Positions 45,492 to 58,059 of a stretch of DNA of 64,000 nucleotides are shown one piece after another. The notes under the pieces were generated by a model. It worked only from the letters and a program-made list of their open reading frames with translations, was not told where the DNA came from and did no database searches. Source of the stretch: Caldichromatium japonicum (GTDB taxonomy: Bacteria > Pseudomonadota > Gammaproteobacteria > Chromatiales > Chromatiaceae). Made by a program: the position numbers and the translations under genes. The stretch lies in the NCBI RefSeq assembly GCF_011290485.1, contig NZ_CP048029.1:1178001-1242000 (forward strand). Direction: 5' to 3'. Within the stretch, counting starts at the first letter, position 1; each line of letters opens with the position of its first letter.

Positions 45492-46387
45492 TCGTCCAAA
45501 AAGACACCGCCTGACTGGGTCTGGGTCTCGGCAAGATGGGCGCCGCTGGGGGAGGACTGGGCTGCGGTTCGTCCAAGGCGATCCGTGCTGAGACGGCCGG
45601 TACGCTGGGCTTCGGCCACCAGGCGCGAGGTGGCCAGGATGCGCGGGACATACTGGCGGGTTTCATCAGGTAGATCGAGCGACCAGAAATCCGTCGGTTT
45701 GCCTTGGCGGCGGTTGTTTTCGATCGCCGTACTGATGCACTTGGGCCCGCAATTATAGGCAGCCAAGGCCAGCTCCCAGTCGCCGTCGAAACGGCGATGG
45801 AGCTGTTCCAGATAATCCAGGGCCGCACGGGTTGAGGCGGTCACGTCGCGCCGCTCATCGAGCGTCTCATCCAGGCGCAGGCCCATCTCGCGCGCCGTGG
45901 TGGGGATGAATTGCCACATGCCGGCGGCGGCCTTGGGTGAGGTGGCCCAGGGATCATAGCGACTTTCGACATAGGGTAGGATCGCCAATTCCATCGGCAA
46001 TCCCCGCCGCTCGATCTCGGTGACGATCAGCGGCAGATAGGGCGAGGCGCGTTCGGTGAGCCGCTCGACGGCCCATGGGTCGCGGCGAAGGCGCTCGAAT
46101 AGGGCATCGACCCGCTCATTGGCCTGAAGATCGAGGCGCATCCCGGCACGTACCCGTTGCCACAGATCACCGCTCGCAACGCCACGCCCAACGATCCGCC
46201 CCCGCTCCCGAATGACCACGTCCAATGCGGGTCTGACATAACCATACTCACGGGCCGAGACTGAGCCTGTATAGTATGAATCCATCAGCGTATTCGGGTC
46301 GTGCTGGCTCGCACAACCGCTGAAAAAAGGCAGGGCAAGGGTCGAAAGGACCCCCACGACGGCCCGTAAACGCCTGGATTTTGGCAT
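45479..46387 (-). CDS. Lipoprotein lytic transglycosylase, MltD-like, without LysM domains
   Basis: Cleaves the MurNAc-GlcNAc bond of peptidoglycan to give anhydro ends. A lipoprotein signal with Cys at residue 25 (LPFFSGC) is followed by a goose-type SLT domain at about 115-235: catalytic Glu in LPYVESRYDP, then AAAGMWQFIPTTAREMGL and ALAAYNCGP. E. coli MltD continues with LysM repeats; here only a 60-residue tail rich in Ser and Gln follows. It is next to rnhA/dnaQ as in other gammaproteobacteria, but gloB, often in the middle, is absent. The 200 bases upstream are AT-rich and likely to hold the promoters of both divergent genes. Confidence 0.87.
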   Translation of the reverse strand: MPKSRRLRAVVGVLSTLALPFFSGCASQHDPNTLMDSYYTGSVSAREYGYVRPALDVVIRERGRIVGRGVASGDLWQRVRAGMRLDLQANERVDALFERLRRDPWAVERLTERASPYLPLIVTEIERRGLPMELAILPYVESRYDPWATSPKAAAGMWQFIPTTAREMGLRLDETLDERRDVTASTRAALDYLEQLHRRFDGDWELALAAYNCGPKCISTAIENNRRQGKPTDFWSLDLPDETRQYVPRILATSRLVAEAQRTGRLSTDRLGRTAAQSSPSGAHLAETQTQSGGVFLDDHSS

Positions 46388-46586
46388 GGCAACCCCGTTT
46401 AATTAATTTAAGTGCTTGATTGATATGGATTTTGTTAAAAGAGCCAGGCTATCATAACCCAAGAACCCAACCAAACTCCAGGTATCAAGGGCATGAAACT
46501 CGGGTCGCGCTCTTGGCGAATGGCAAAGACAAGGGGACAAGGACACAGCTTGCGGTTACCATGCGCGTCCAAAGAGGCCCCATGCT

Positions 46587-47321
46587 ATGAGAGATCGTTT
46601 CTCATCCGATCGGCTTGATGGCTTGCAGGCCTGGTACCGCTCCACACTCGGCATGGCGGTGGCGCGCATTGAATGTGCCTGTGTGCAGCGCTTGCTTACC
46701 AATGTCTTTGGCTACTACCTGGTCCAGGTTGGCCCCCCCAATGTATATGGCGAGGCGCTGGCCATCAGTCGTATCCGCCAGCGTATCCTCATCAGCCCCT
46801 TCTCCTTGGCGCCGAGTGGAGAGGGGATGTGTATCCTGAGCGATCTATCAGCACTGCCCCTGGCCTCAGATAGCGTGGACGCCATCCTCTTGCCGCATGT
46901 CCTAGAACATTGTCCTCAGCCGCGGGCGGTCCTGGCTGAGGTTGAGCGGGTGCTCATCCCCGAGGGACGGCTGGTGCTTACGGGGTTCAATCCGCTGGGC
47001 CTCTGGCGGCTGAGCCGTTTGTGGCGTCCAACGGACGGCTATCCGCCAGGCCGTTTTTACTTGGCGGCTCAGGTCGAGCATTGGCTAAGCGAGCAGGGGT
47101 TCGAGATCGAGTCGCGGGATTATGCGCTCTTTGGCTCTCCTCTAGGCCGGCATGCCCAGTCCATTGAAGACCTTGGACGGCGATTTTGGGCGCCTCTTGG
47201 AGGGCTGTATGCGATTCGCGCTGTCAAACGGGTAGCCACCCTGACCCCGATCAAACCCTATCGCTGCGAGCGTCATGTCCTGCTGCCGAGCGGGGCCATG
47301 CGCCCCATAGTGCGCGGCTGA
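46587..47321 (+). CDS. SAM-dependent methyltransferase, YafS type
   Basis: A class I methyltransferase of 244 residues. The usual glycine-rich SAM motif I is weak here, but the motif II-III region is clear: [45 protein letters not shown] is the type 11 pattern, given here as separate short blocks of it ([11 protein letters not shown] and [14 protein letters not shown]). Its place before rnhA and dnaQ matches E. coli yafS. The substrate is unknown. The stop overlaps the rnhA start (TGATG). Confidence 0.85.
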   Translation: MRDRFSSDRLDGLQAWYRSTLGMAVARIECACVQRLLTNVFGYYLVQVGPPNVYGEALAISRIRQRILISPFSLAPSGEGMCILSDLSALPLASDSVDAILLPHVLEHCPQPRAVLAEVERVLIPEGRLVLTGFNPLGLWRLSRLWRPTDGYPPGRFYLAAQVEHWLSEQGFEIESRDYALFGSPLGRHAQSIEDLGRRFWAPLGGLYAIRAVKRVATLTPIKPYRCERHVLLPSGAMRPIVRG

Positions 47322-47761
47322 TGGATTGCATCTGGGTCGAGGCCTTCACCGACGGCGCCTGTAAAGGGAATCCTGGGCCGGGTGGCTGGGGGGTGGTGCT
47401 GCGCTGGCAGGGGCATGAAAGGGAGCTCTATGGCGGGGAGCCGGAGACCACCAACAACCGTATGGAATTGATGGCGGTGATCATGGCCCTGGAATCGCTC
47501 AAGCGTCCGGTCTGCATCCGCATCGCGACCGATTCGCGCTATGTCCAGCAAGGGGTGACCGCCTGGCTCCCGCGCTGGAAACGCAACGGCTGGCGTACTG
47601 CTGACCGTCAACCGGTCAAAAACCGCGATCTATGGGAGCGGCTAGATCATCACTGTGCCAGACACCAGATCGAATGGCACTGGGTGCGCGGCCATGCGGG
47701 CCATCCGGACAATGAACGCGCCGACCGATTGGCAAGGCTGGGCGTGCACTCTGTTCTTTGA
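47321..47761 (+). CDS. rnhA: Ribonuclease HI
   Basis: Degrades the RNA strand of RNA-DNA hybrids. The catalytic acids are in [15 protein letters not shown] (Asp), [13 protein letters not shown] (Glu), IATDSRYV (Asp) and [12 protein letters not shown] (Asp), and the basic handle contains [14 protein letters not shown] residues (LPRWKRNGW). At 146 residues it is standard. It starts at the overlapping ATG of the previous gene's stop. Confidence 0.96.
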   Translation: MDCIWVEAFTDGACKGNPGPGGWGVVLRWQGHERELYGGEPETTNNRMELMAVIMALESLKRPVCIRIATDSRYVQQGVTAWLPRWKRNGWRTADRQPVKNRDLWERLDHHCARHQIEWHWVRGHAGHPDNERADRLARLGVHSVL

Positions 47762-47773
47762 GGTGGGGTCGAG

Positions 47774-48502
47774 ATGCGTCAGATTGTGCTAGACACTGAG
47801 ACGACTGGTCTTGAACCGTGCGAAGGCCATCGGATCATCGAGATCGGGTGTATCGAGCTGATCGACCGGCGACTGACCGGTAATAATTTTCATCTCTATC
47901 TCAACCCCGAGCGGGCGATCGATCTGGATGCAGTCAATGTCCATGGCATCACCGCTGAGTTCCTTGCCCAGAAGCCCAAATTTGCCGAGATCGCCGAATC
48001 CCTGCTCGACTATCTGCGCGGGGCTGAGCTGATCATCCATAACGCTGCTTTCGATGTAGCCTTTTTGGATCATGAATTGCAGCTATGGAAGGGCGAGTCG
48101 GCACCGCGGGTCGCTGAGCTTTGCGGGATCTGCGATACCCTGAGCCTGGCGCGTCAGCTCTTTCCGGGGCAGCGCAATAGCCTCGATGCCCTGTGCAAAC
48201 GCTACGCCATCGACAATTCCAAGCGGATCGCCCATGGCGCCCTTCTCGATGCCGGGCTCTTGGCCGAGGTCTATCTGGCGATGACCGGTGGTCAGGTCGC
48301 GTTACATCTGGGCGATGAGCTCAGGCGTGACCCTGGGGCCGGGCGTGGTCTTGGCTCGCGTGGGCACATCGACCCACAGCGTCCACCCCTGCGGGTAGTG
48401 CGGGCAAGCGACGAAGAGGAGATGGCCCATCGCGCTCGCCTGGCGGCGATTGAGGCAGCAAGCGGGCAATGCGTTTGGTTGAGCGAGGATCGCTCTGTCT
48501 GA
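47774..48502 (+). CDS. dnaQ: DNA polymerase III epsilon subunit (3'-5' proofreading exonuclease)
   Basis: Proofreads during chromosome replication. It is a DEDDh exonuclease: Exo I VLDTETTGLEP, Exo II IIHNAAFDVAFLDHEL, Exo III RIAHGALLDAGLLAEVY. The C-terminal 65 residues form the usual alpha-subunit-binding tail with no clear clamp motif. It starts 12 bases after rnhA and ends six bases before the convergent fnr. Confidence 0.96.
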   Translation: MRQIVLDTETTGLEPCEGHRIIEIGCIELIDRRLTGNNFHLYLNPERAIDLDAVNVHGITAEFLAQKPKFAEIAESLLDYLRGAELIIHNAAFDVAFLDHELQLWKGESAPRVAELCGICDTLSLARQLFPGQRNSLDALCKRYAIDNSKRIAHGALLDAGLLAEVYLAMTGGQVALHLGDELRRDPGAGRGLGSRGHIDPQRPPLRVVRASDEEEMAHRARLAAIEAASGQCVWLSEDRSV

Positions 48503-48508
48503 AACAGG

Positions 48509-49264
48509 CTAGCGTTGCTGTTGATGGCGGCAGGGACCCATGCTGTTGGCGATGGACTCCAGCGCCGCCAGGTCGAGCAGACGGACATGCTTGCGCTCGA
48601 CATGGACCAGCCCATCGTCTTGAAACCGGGTGAATAGGCGACTGACGGTCTCGACCGCCAACCCGAGATAGTTGCCGATCTCATGTCGCGACATGCTGAG
48701 ATAAAAATCGGTGGCCGATAGCCCCCGTCGGCGCAGACGGCGCGAAAAATCGAGCAGAAAGGCTGCCAGTCGCTCCTCAGCGGTCTTTTTGCCGAGTACC
48801 AGCAGCATATCTGTGTCGTGGCCGATCTCTTTGCTCAGCAAACGATACATCTGATGTTGGAGACTAGGGATGATGGCGGTCAGCTCTTCGAGCTGGCCAA
48901 AGGGGATCTCGCAGATGGCCGAGGTCTCGAGGGCGCTCGCTGAGCAGGCGTGGATCCCCTTGTCGATCCCATCCAGACCGATGAGCTCACCTGGCAGATG
49001 AAAGCCCAAGACCTGCTCGCTGCCATCAGGCGTCGGGGCGAAGGTCTTGAGCGAGCCGGTCTTGACGACAAACAACGAGCGGAAGCGCTCACCCTCCTCA
49101 AAGAGCTTATTGCCGCGTTGCAAGGGGCGGGAGCGGCGGATGATCTCATCGAGCCGTTCGACATCTTCAGAGGCCAAGCCCATCGGCAGACAGAGCGACG
49201 ACACGGTGCAGTTGCGGCAGGCGACGCGGATGGATTCGATCGAGATCACGCTATGCTGGCTCAA
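48509..49264 (-). CDS. fnr: FNR-type oxygen-sensing transcription regulator
   Basis: A CRP/FNR-family regulator with an oxygen-labile 4Fe-4S cluster. Four cysteines at the expected places: 16, 19 and 25 (ACRNCTVSSLC) and 107 (GIHACSAS). A cyclic-nucleotide-like beta roll follows, then a long dimerisation helix and a C-terminal helix-turn-helix, MSRHEIGNYLGLAVETVSRLF, whose E..SR residues match those contacting TTGAT half-sites. At 251 residues it is standard. A perfect FNR box lies 62 bases before its start, suggesting autoregulation. Confidence 0.95.
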   Translation of the reverse strand: MSQHSVISIESIRVACRNCTVSSLCLPMGLASEDVERLDEIIRRSRPLQRGNKLFEEGERFRSLFVVKTGSLKTFAPTPDGSEQVLGFHLPGELIGLDGIDKGIHACSASALETSAICEIPFGQLEELTAIIPSLQHQMYRLLSKEIGHDTDMLLVLGKKTAEERLAAFLLDFSRRLRRRGLSATDFYLSMSRHEIGNYLGLAVETVSRLFTRFQDDGLVHVERKHVRLLDLAALESIANSMGPCRHQQQR

Positions 49265-49325
49265 GGTTTGACCCTCGCTCGCTTCGAGATGGATGGCAAC
49301 TTGAACCCGCTATATGCCCTTGTTT

Positions 49326-51142
<1,817 letters not shown>

Positions 51143-51143
<1 letters not shown>

Positions 51144-51994
51144 TGGAGCTTGCTAGCTTTACCGTTGGCCTAGATCGCCCGTTCTTTTTGATCGCCGGGC
51201 CTTGTGTGATCGAAAGCGAGGGCCTTGCCCAAGAGACGGCAGGGGCCTTGAAGGAGATGACTGACGCCCTCGGCATCCCCTTGATCTATAAATCATCCTT
51301 AGATAAGGCCAATCGCTCGTCGCATCAGAGCTTTCGCGGCTTGGGGTTGGAGGTTGGGTTGAAGATCTTGGAAGGCGTGCGCAGGTCGATCGGTGTGCCC
51401 GTGCTGACCGATGTCCATGAGGATACCCCTCTGGCTGAGGTCGCCGCGGTCGTCGATGTCCTTCAGACCCCCGCCTTTTTGTGCCGCCAGACCAATTTCA
51501 TCCAGGCGGTCGCCCGTCAAGGCAAGCCGGTTAATCTCAAAAAGGGCCAGTTCCTCGCGCCCTGGGACATGCAGCAGGTGGTCGCCAAGGCGCGGGCGGT
51601 CGGCAACGACCGGCTCCTGGTCTGCGAGCGGGGGGTCTCCTTCGGCTATAACAACCTGGTCGTCGATATGCGCTCGTTGGTGATCCTGCGCGAGACCGGC
51701 TGCCCGGTGGTCTTCGATGCGACCCATGCGGTACAGCTTCCGGGCGTCCGAGGGACCTCTTCCGGCGGTCAGCGCGAGTTCGTACCTGCCTTGGCGCGTG
51801 CGGCGATTGCCGCTGGCATCGCCGGGCTCTTCATGGAGACCCACCCAGATCCAGACCGGGCCTTAAGCGATGGTCCCAATAGCTGGCCCCTGGGCCAGAT
51901 GCGCGAGCTTTTAGAGACCCTGGTTGCGCTCGATCGCACCGTCAAATCAACGGGGTGCATCAAGCACACTGCACCGCCTACCGCCGGATCTTAA
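51143..51994 (+). CDS. kdsA: 3-deoxy-D-manno-octulosonate 8-phosphate synthase (metal-dependent type)
   Basis: Condenses arabinose 5-phosphate with phosphoenolpyruvate on the way to Kdo, a lipopolysaccharide sugar. Signature blocks are [17 protein letters not shown] and [12 protein letters not shown]. The residue after GP in GPCVIES is Cys (21), where E. coli KdsA has Asn (GMNVLES). With the SDGPNSWPL ending, this points to the metal-dependent class. At 283 residues it is normal. It is co-translated with pyrG. Confidence 0.95.
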
Positions 51995-52070
51995 ACCTGC
52001 AAGCGATTGATCCAAGGCATCATCAGGGGATGGGCCGCGCGACAGCAATGCTGGCGGTACCGCGGTATGA

Positions 52071-53387
<1,317 letters not shown>

Positions 53388-53418
53388 AATGCCGAGGGCG
53401 CGCTAACCGGGGACCAGG

Positions 53419-53724
53419 ATGTATTATGGCTTGATCTTGGTATTACTCCTGCCTTTGGCTATGCTCCAGTATCGACTGTGGGTAGGTGAGGGTAGCCTGG
53501 CCGAGCTCTATAGCCTCCAGCGTGAGATCGCCTTTGAACAAGCCGAGCTTGAGCGGCTGCAAAACCGCAACCGCGCACTTCAAGCCGAGGTGGATGATTT
53601 ACGCGCAGGCTCAGAGGCGCTCGAAGAGCGTGCGCGGCTGGAGCTCGGCATGATCAAGCCTGGAGAGTTTTTCATCCAGGTCATCGAGCCTCCTCGGTCT
53701 CCAGTGCAGGAGGAGCGGCCATGA
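53419..53724 (+). CDS. ftsB: Cell division protein FtsB
   Basis: A small bitopic membrane protein of the FtsQLB divisome complex. There is a membrane helix at residues 3-20, then a coiled coil (LAELYSLQREIAFEQAELERL...NRALQAEVDDL) and a short tail with RLELGMIKPGEFFIQV, the FtsB signature. At 101 residues it is normal. The stop overlaps the ispD start (ATGA). Confidence 0.93.
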   Translation: MYYGLILVLLLPLAMLQYRLWVGEGSLAELYSLQREIAFEQAELERLQNRNRALQAEVDDLRAGSEALEERARLELGMIKPGEFFIQVIEPPRSPVQEERP

Positions 53725-54428
53725 CGCGATTCTGGGCCGTACTGCCGGCAGCGGGGGTGGGTCGGCGCATGGGCAGCGCCATGCCCAAGCAATATCTCAT
53801 GCTCGCCGGACGTCCGGTGATTGAGCACAGCCTGGAGCTCTTTGTCGGTCATCCCCGTATCCAGGGGGTCGTCGTGGCCTTGGGGCTCGAGGATGGCTAT
53901 TGGGAGGGTACGGCCTATGCCCATCATCCCAAGGTGATGCGGGCCCCTGGCGGACCCGAGCGCTGTCATTCAGTGCTCAATGCCTTGGCTGTCTTGGCGC
54001 AACAGACCGCTGACGATGATTGGGTCTTGGTCCATGATGCAGCGCGTCCTTGTCTGCGGCGCGCTGATCTCGATGCATTGCTCGACGCGCTCGCCGATGA
54101 CCCGGTGGGTGGGCTTCTCGGCATCCCTGTGCGCGACACCATGAAACGCGCCGATTCCGGCAGTCGGATCGCCGCGACCGTGGACCGCGCGGGTCTGTGG
54201 CATGCTTATACGCCACAGATGTTCCGCCTCGCTCTCCTGCAGCGGGCGCTGACCGAGGCCTTGGAGTCCGGCGTATTGGTCACTGACGACGCCCAGGCGA
54301 TCGAGCGTCTGGGGCTTGCCCCGCGTCTGATCGAGGGTCATGCCGACAATCTCAAGATCACCCGGGCCGAGGACCTGCCGTTGGCTCGGTTTTATCTCGA
54401 ACAACAGGGGCGAATATCAGGATGCTGA
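53721..54428 (+). CDS. ispD: 2-C-methyl-D-erythritol 4-phosphate cytidylyltransferase
   Basis: Third step of the MEP isoprenoid pathway. The nucleotide-binding motif is LPAAGVGRRMGSAMPKQYL; the active-site blocks are VHDAARPCLRRADLDALL and VTDDAQAIERLGLAPRLIEG. At 235 residues it is standard. It overlaps ispF by seven bases, consistent with coupled synthesis of the two enzymes. Confidence 0.96.
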   Translation: MTRFWAVLPAAGVGRRMGSAMPKQYLMLAGRPVIEHSLELFVGHPRIQGVVVALGLEDGYWEGTAYAHHPKVMRAPGGPERCHSVLNALAVLAQQTADDDWVLVHDAARPCLRRADLDALLDALADDPVGGLLGIPVRDTMKRADSGSRIAATVDRAGLWHAYTPQMFRLALLQRALTEALESGVLVTDDAQAIERLGLAPRLIEGHADNLKITRAEDLPLARFYLEQQGRISGC

Positions 54429-54901
54429 TCGGTCAAGGTTTCGATGCCCATCGCTTTGTCGAGGGGCGGCGTCTGGTGTTGGGCGGTATCGAGATCCCCT
54501 ATGAACGGGGGATGCTCGCCCACTCAGACGGCGATGTATTGATCCATGCCCTGTGCGATGCCCTCCTAGGCGCTGCTGGGTTGGGCGATATCGGACGGCA
54601 CTTCCCCGATACCGATCCGGCCTATGCTGGGATCGACAGCCGGGTCTTGCTGCAGCGGGTGATTGTAGATCTGCATGGTCAGAGACTGCGGGTCCACAAT
54701 GCCGACCTCACCCTGATTGCGCAGGCCCCGAGGCTCGCCCCCCATATTCCTGCCATGCGCGAGACCCTGGCCACCGATCTGCAATGCCCGCCAGCGCGGG
54801 TCAATGTCAAGGCGACGACCTTCGAGCGTATGGGCTTCACCGGCCGCGGCGAGGGGATTGCGGCCTCGGCGGTGGTACTCTTGACCGAGATCGGGGATTG
54901 A
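54422..54901 (+). CDS. ispF: 2-C-methyl-D-erythritol 2,4-cyclodiphosphate synthase
   Basis: Forms the cyclodiphosphate from the product of IspE in the MEP pathway. Metal ligands are in GFDAHRF and HSDGDVLIHALCDALLG, with GLGDIGRHFPDTDP and the C-terminal TFERMGFTGRGEGIAASAV. At 159 residues it is standard. Its TGA stop overlaps a TTG that is the likely truD start. Confidence 0.96.
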   Translation: MLIGQGFDAHRFVEGRRLVLGGIEIPYERGMLAHSDGDVLIHALCDALLGAAGLGDIGRHFPDTDPAYAGIDSRVLLQRVIVDLHGQRLRVHNADLTLIAQAPRLAPHIPAMRETLATDLQCPPARVNVKATTFERMGFTGRGEGIAASAVVLLTEIGD

Positions 54902-55956
54902 GCGGCTCCCTAGGTGCTGGCCTCCCCTGTTGGACGGCGTTTGCAGATCTGCCACAGGCGCATGGTGCGCCCCTAGGGATGGGGCTCTTGCGCGTCGAGC
55001 CGCAAGACTTTCGGGTCAGCGAGGTCCTGGGGTTTACACCGATGGGGGAAGGCGATCACTGCTGGCTGTGGGTGCGTAAGACCGGGGTCAATACCGAGTG
55101 GGTAGCGCGCCGTCTGGCTGCCCTGAGCGGCCTGCCGGTGCGGGATGTCGGCTATGCCGGTCTCAAGGACCGTTGGGCGGTGACCGAACAATGGTTCTCG
55201 CTGCCGCGCAAGCCCGGTCCTGAACCTGACTGGGGCGCGCTGGCGGGCGAGGGGATCGAGGTACTTGCCGTCCACCGCCATCGGCGCAAACTTCAGCGGG
55301 GCGCGCTCACCGGCAACCGCTTTCATATCCGCATCCGTGGGGTCCAGATCGATCCTCAGGCGCTTGCTGAACGTGTATCGGCGATCCGTGTCCGCGGTGT
55401 GCCCAATTATTTCGGCGAACAGCGCTTTGGTCTAGACGAAGACAACCTGCGACGTGCCCATGCGCTCTTTGTCGGGGACAGGCGGCGTGCGACCCCGCAC
55501 CAACGCGGTCTATGGCTGTCGGCAGTGCGGGCGCAACTCTTTAACGAGGTCTTGGCCGAACGGGTGCGGCGCGGCGACTGGGATCAGCCACGGGCTGGCG
55601 ATTGTCTACAGCTTGATGGAAATCGGTCCTTTTTTTGCGCTGAGCAGATCGATGAGACCCTGTTCAGGCGGGTGCTCCATTGCGATCTCCATCCGACCGG
55701 ACCGCTATGGGGCAAGGGTGAACTGCCGACACGCGGTGCCGTTCAAGCCCTCGAGCTGGCTGTTGCCGCCAGTTTAACGCCCTGGCCGGAGGGTCTGGCT
55801 GTTCAGGGTCTGCACCAAGAGCGCCGGCCCCTGCGGTTAATGGCGGAAGGGCTTGTAGGCGAACAGGTCGGCGATTGCCTCGATCTGGCATTCAGTTTGC
55901 CGCGCGGGGGCTATGCGACAAGCCTTTTACGGGAACTCATTCACTGGCCGGTTTAA
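54898..55956 (+). CDS. truD: tRNA pseudouridine(13) synthase TruD
   Basis: Converts U13 of tRNA-Glu and others to pseudouridine. The catalytic Asp is in YAGLKDRWAVTEQW; other family blocks are HRRKLQRGALTGNRF and RGVPNYFGEQRFG, and the end is SLPRGGYATSLLRELI. No ATG fits the N-terminus. A TTG at 54898, sharing bases with the ispF stop (TTGA), gives 352 residues, close to E. coli TruD (349). A later ATG (54979) would remove conserved residues. Confidence 0.9.
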   Translation: MSGSLGAGLPCWTAFADLPQAHGAPLGMGLLRVEPQDFRVSEVLGFTPMGEGDHCWLWVRKTGVNTEWVARRLAALSGLPVRDVGYAGLKDRWAVTEQWFSLPRKPGPEPDWGALAGEGIEVLAVHRHRRKLQRGALTGNRFHIRIRGVQIDPQALAERVSAIRVRGVPNYFGEQRFGLDEDNLRRAHALFVGDRRRATPHQRGLWLSAVRAQLFNEVLAERVRRGDWDQPRAGDCLQLDGNRSFFCAEQIDETLFRRVLHCDLHPTGPLWGKGELPTRGAVQALELAVAASLTPWPEGLAVQGLHQERRPLRLMAEGLVGEQVGDCLDLAFSLPRGGYATSLLRELIHWPV

Positions 55957-56068
55957 ACCCCTACCAGGAGGTTGCATCAGAAGGTACGCCAAGGTTCTCT
56001 GGTCAGTAAAGATAAAGGGACGTGAGCAGAGATCGCATCCCCTTGCCTTTGAGGGTGAAGGAGATCAG

Positions 56069-56088
56069 GATGCAACCAGTGTTGCATC
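56069..56088 (+). promoter_or_regulatory. Hairpin just before a ribosome binding site
   Basis: GATGCAAC-CAGT-GTTGCATC is a perfect 8-bp stem ending a few bases before GGTGGGAAGG and the ATG at 56102. It could act as a terminator-like or translational element for the broken gene that follows. Confidence 0.45.
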
Positions 56089-56101
56089 TGGTGGGAAGGG
56101 C

Positions 56102-56443
56102 ATGATGGACTTCTATGAGATCTATGAGGAATTCGCCCAAAGCATGGGTGAGGTGCAGGCGCGCCTGCTGACCAAGACCCTACGGCAGATGTACGGCGAA
56201 CTTCAGCAAACGGTGACCAAGGCCGAGTTTGCCGAACTCAAGGCGGTGGTTCGCGACCTCGCTGAGGCGCAGAAGCGCACCGACAAAGATTGGATGCACT
56301 GAGCGAGCGGGTCGAGGGGATCTCGCATTCGGTCGGCTATTCGCTTGAGAACGCCGCCTATAATGGATTATCCCTTATCCTGTCTACCCAGGGGATCGCT
56401 CTTCATGGACGTTTGTTACGCCGCTATCTCGGTGACTACCAGC
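56102..56443 (+). pseudogene. Coiled-coil protein of the DUF3782-like type, frameshifted and cut by IS630
   Basis: It starts with a good ribosome site (GGGAAGG). The first 66 codons encode a helical protein (MGEVQARLLTKTLRQMYGEL, AELKAVVRDLAEAQKRTD). The frame then shifts near 56290, and the continuation (LSERVEGISHSVGYSLENAAYN, RLLRRYLGDYQ) fits the N-terminal coiled coil and nuclease-like start seen in this family, often annotated as restriction-endonuclease-like proteins. At about 56444 an IS630 relic begins, so the catalytic part is gone. The family call is from memory of the pattern. Confidence 0.6.
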
Positions 56444-57168
56444 TTATTGACAAGAAACACATGCTTTTTATAGTGGGCATGGAAAGACGAGACATGAGAT
56501 TGCTGTCGTTTGCGGCGCGCGAAGGGGCCCAAGGACAAGGGGGGTAGGCGCAAGGTGGGTGAGAAGCGGGCGCTGTTGGCGGAGCAGGACGCCCAGATAC
56601 GCAAGCTCATGTGCGACGGGACACCGGATGAGCTGAAGCTGCCGTTTGCGCTGTGGAGCCGGCAGGCGGTGCGGCAGTTGATCCTCGGCTGTTTTGGCAT
56701 CGAGCTCAGGCCGCAGGGGGAGGGCAAGTACATGGCGCGCTGGGGATTGACGCCCCAGAAACCGATTCGGCGCGCCTATGAGCAAAGCCCGCAGGTGGGC
56801 AAGACGTCCGAGATTCGCGTCACGCACCGTCGCGAAGGCCTGTCGGTGATCTCGACGCTGACCAACCGCGGCAAGGTGCCTTGGAAGGCGTTCGCGGGGG
56901 CGATGAATGCCGACATCCTGATCGACTTCATGAAGCGGCTCGTCAAGGACGCCAGGGGCAAGAAGATCTTCCTCATCCTCGACAACCTGCGCGTGCATCA
57001 CACCAAGTCGGTCAAGGCGTGGCTGGCTGCATGCGCCAATCAAATCGAGGCCTCCTCCCTCCCCCCCTACAGCCCAGCACTGAACCCCAACGAGATGCTC
57101 AAGGCCACCATCACCGCGCAGGCGCCCTCCCGCGCCAAGGACGATCTGAAGAAGGCGACCGTCAGCCA
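56444..57168 (+). mobile_element. IS630-family relic with truncated transposase
   Basis: The left repeat (TTATTGACAAGAAACACATG) resembles that at 36435. The transposase start (MERRDMRLLSFAARE) joins GAQG after loss of the helix-turn-helix, at a direct repeat GCGCGAA that in the 36.4-kb copy stands at both borders of the missing part. The main frame (56510-57202) keeps LKLPFALWSRQAVRQLI, WGLTPQKPIRRAYEQSP, LILDNLRVHHTKSVKAWL and YSPALNPNEMLK. The block with the first catalytic Asp, normally between the last two domains, is missing after EQSP. The right end with its repeat is absent; the sequence stops at KATVSQ where a response regulator ATG begins. Confidence 0.8.
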
Positions 57169-58059
57169 ATGGCACGTTTATTGGTTGTTGATGATGAACT
57201 GATCAATCTGGAGATCATTGCCCAGTGCCTGGGTGATGAATACGAACTGGCCTTCGCCGAGGATGGCTTGCAGGCCTGGACCATGCTCGAGTCCCATCCA
57301 CAGTTCTACGATGGCATCATCCTCGACCGTCTGATGCCGCGTATGGATGGGATCGAGCTCCTCAAGCGCCTCAAGGCTCACCCCAGCCTGCGCGACCTGC
57401 CGGTCATTATGCAGAGCGCTGCCGACAGCCCTGAGCAGATCGCCGAGGGACTGGCCGCAGGTGCCTGGTATTACCTAGCCAAACCCTATTCGGCTAAGGC
57501 ATTGCATCGGATTGTCAGCGCTGCACTCGATGATCGCCGTACCCGCAGAGCACTGATCCAGATCGGCGCCCAGCTCCAAACCATTTTTGATCTGATCGAT
57601 CAGGCACGTTTTCGTTTCCGCACCCTGGATGAGGTCCACATCCTATCCGCCAGTCTGGGACGGATGTGCCCCCAGCCCGACTTCGTCGCCCTAGGTCTAT
57701 CCGAGCTCATGCTCAATGCCGTAGAACACGGCAATCTCGGGATCGATTATGCCGAAAAGGGCAGGCTGCTCGATGAAGGCATCTGGGAGGATGAGATCAG
57801 ACGCCGGCTCGATCACCCCGCCCAAGCGGGACGCTATGCCTTGATCGAGGTCGAACGCCAGCCTGACCATCTGCGCTTTGTCATCCGCGATCAAGGCAAG
57901 GGGTTTGATTGGCAACGTTATCTCGATCTCGATCCGGCGCGCGCCTTCGACAGCCACGGGCGGGGGATCGCCATGGCCCGCCATCTGGCCTTTGCTAGCC
58001 TTGAGTATCGCGGGTCAGGGAATGAGGTCTGGGCCACTGTGGATCTCACCCGGCCTTGA
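57169..58059 (+). CDS. Response regulator with anti-sigma-factor-type ATPase domain
   Basis: Residues 1-120 are a receiver domain: LLVVDDEL acid pair, phospho-Asp in IILDRLMPRMDG, Lys in YLAKPYS. Residues about 165-296 are an RsbW/HATPase-like domain with N box GLSELMLNAVEHGN and glycine boxes RDQGKGFDW and HGRGIAMAR. Such proteins may act in partner-switching or as signal-controlled kinases; no SpoIIE phosphatase or STAS partner is beside it. The ATG is directly at the edge of the IS630 relic, with no visible ribosome site, so expression is doubtful or depends on IS sequence. The flippase gene start overlaps its stop (TTGA). Confidence 0.85.
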   Translation: MARLLVVDDELINLEIIAQCLGDEYELAFAEDGLQAWTMLESHPQFYDGIILDRLMPRMDGIELLKRLKAHPSLRDLPVIMQSAADSPEQIAEGLAAGAWYYLAKPYSAKALHRIVSAALDDRRTRRALIQIGAQLQTIFDLIDQARFRFRTLDEVHILSASLGRMCPQPDFVALGLSELMLNAVEHGNLGIDYAEKGRLLDEGIWEDEIRRRLDHPAQAGRYALIEVERQPDHLRFVIRDQGKGFDWQRYLDLDPARAFDSHGRGIAMARHLAFASLEYRGSGNEVWATVDLTRP

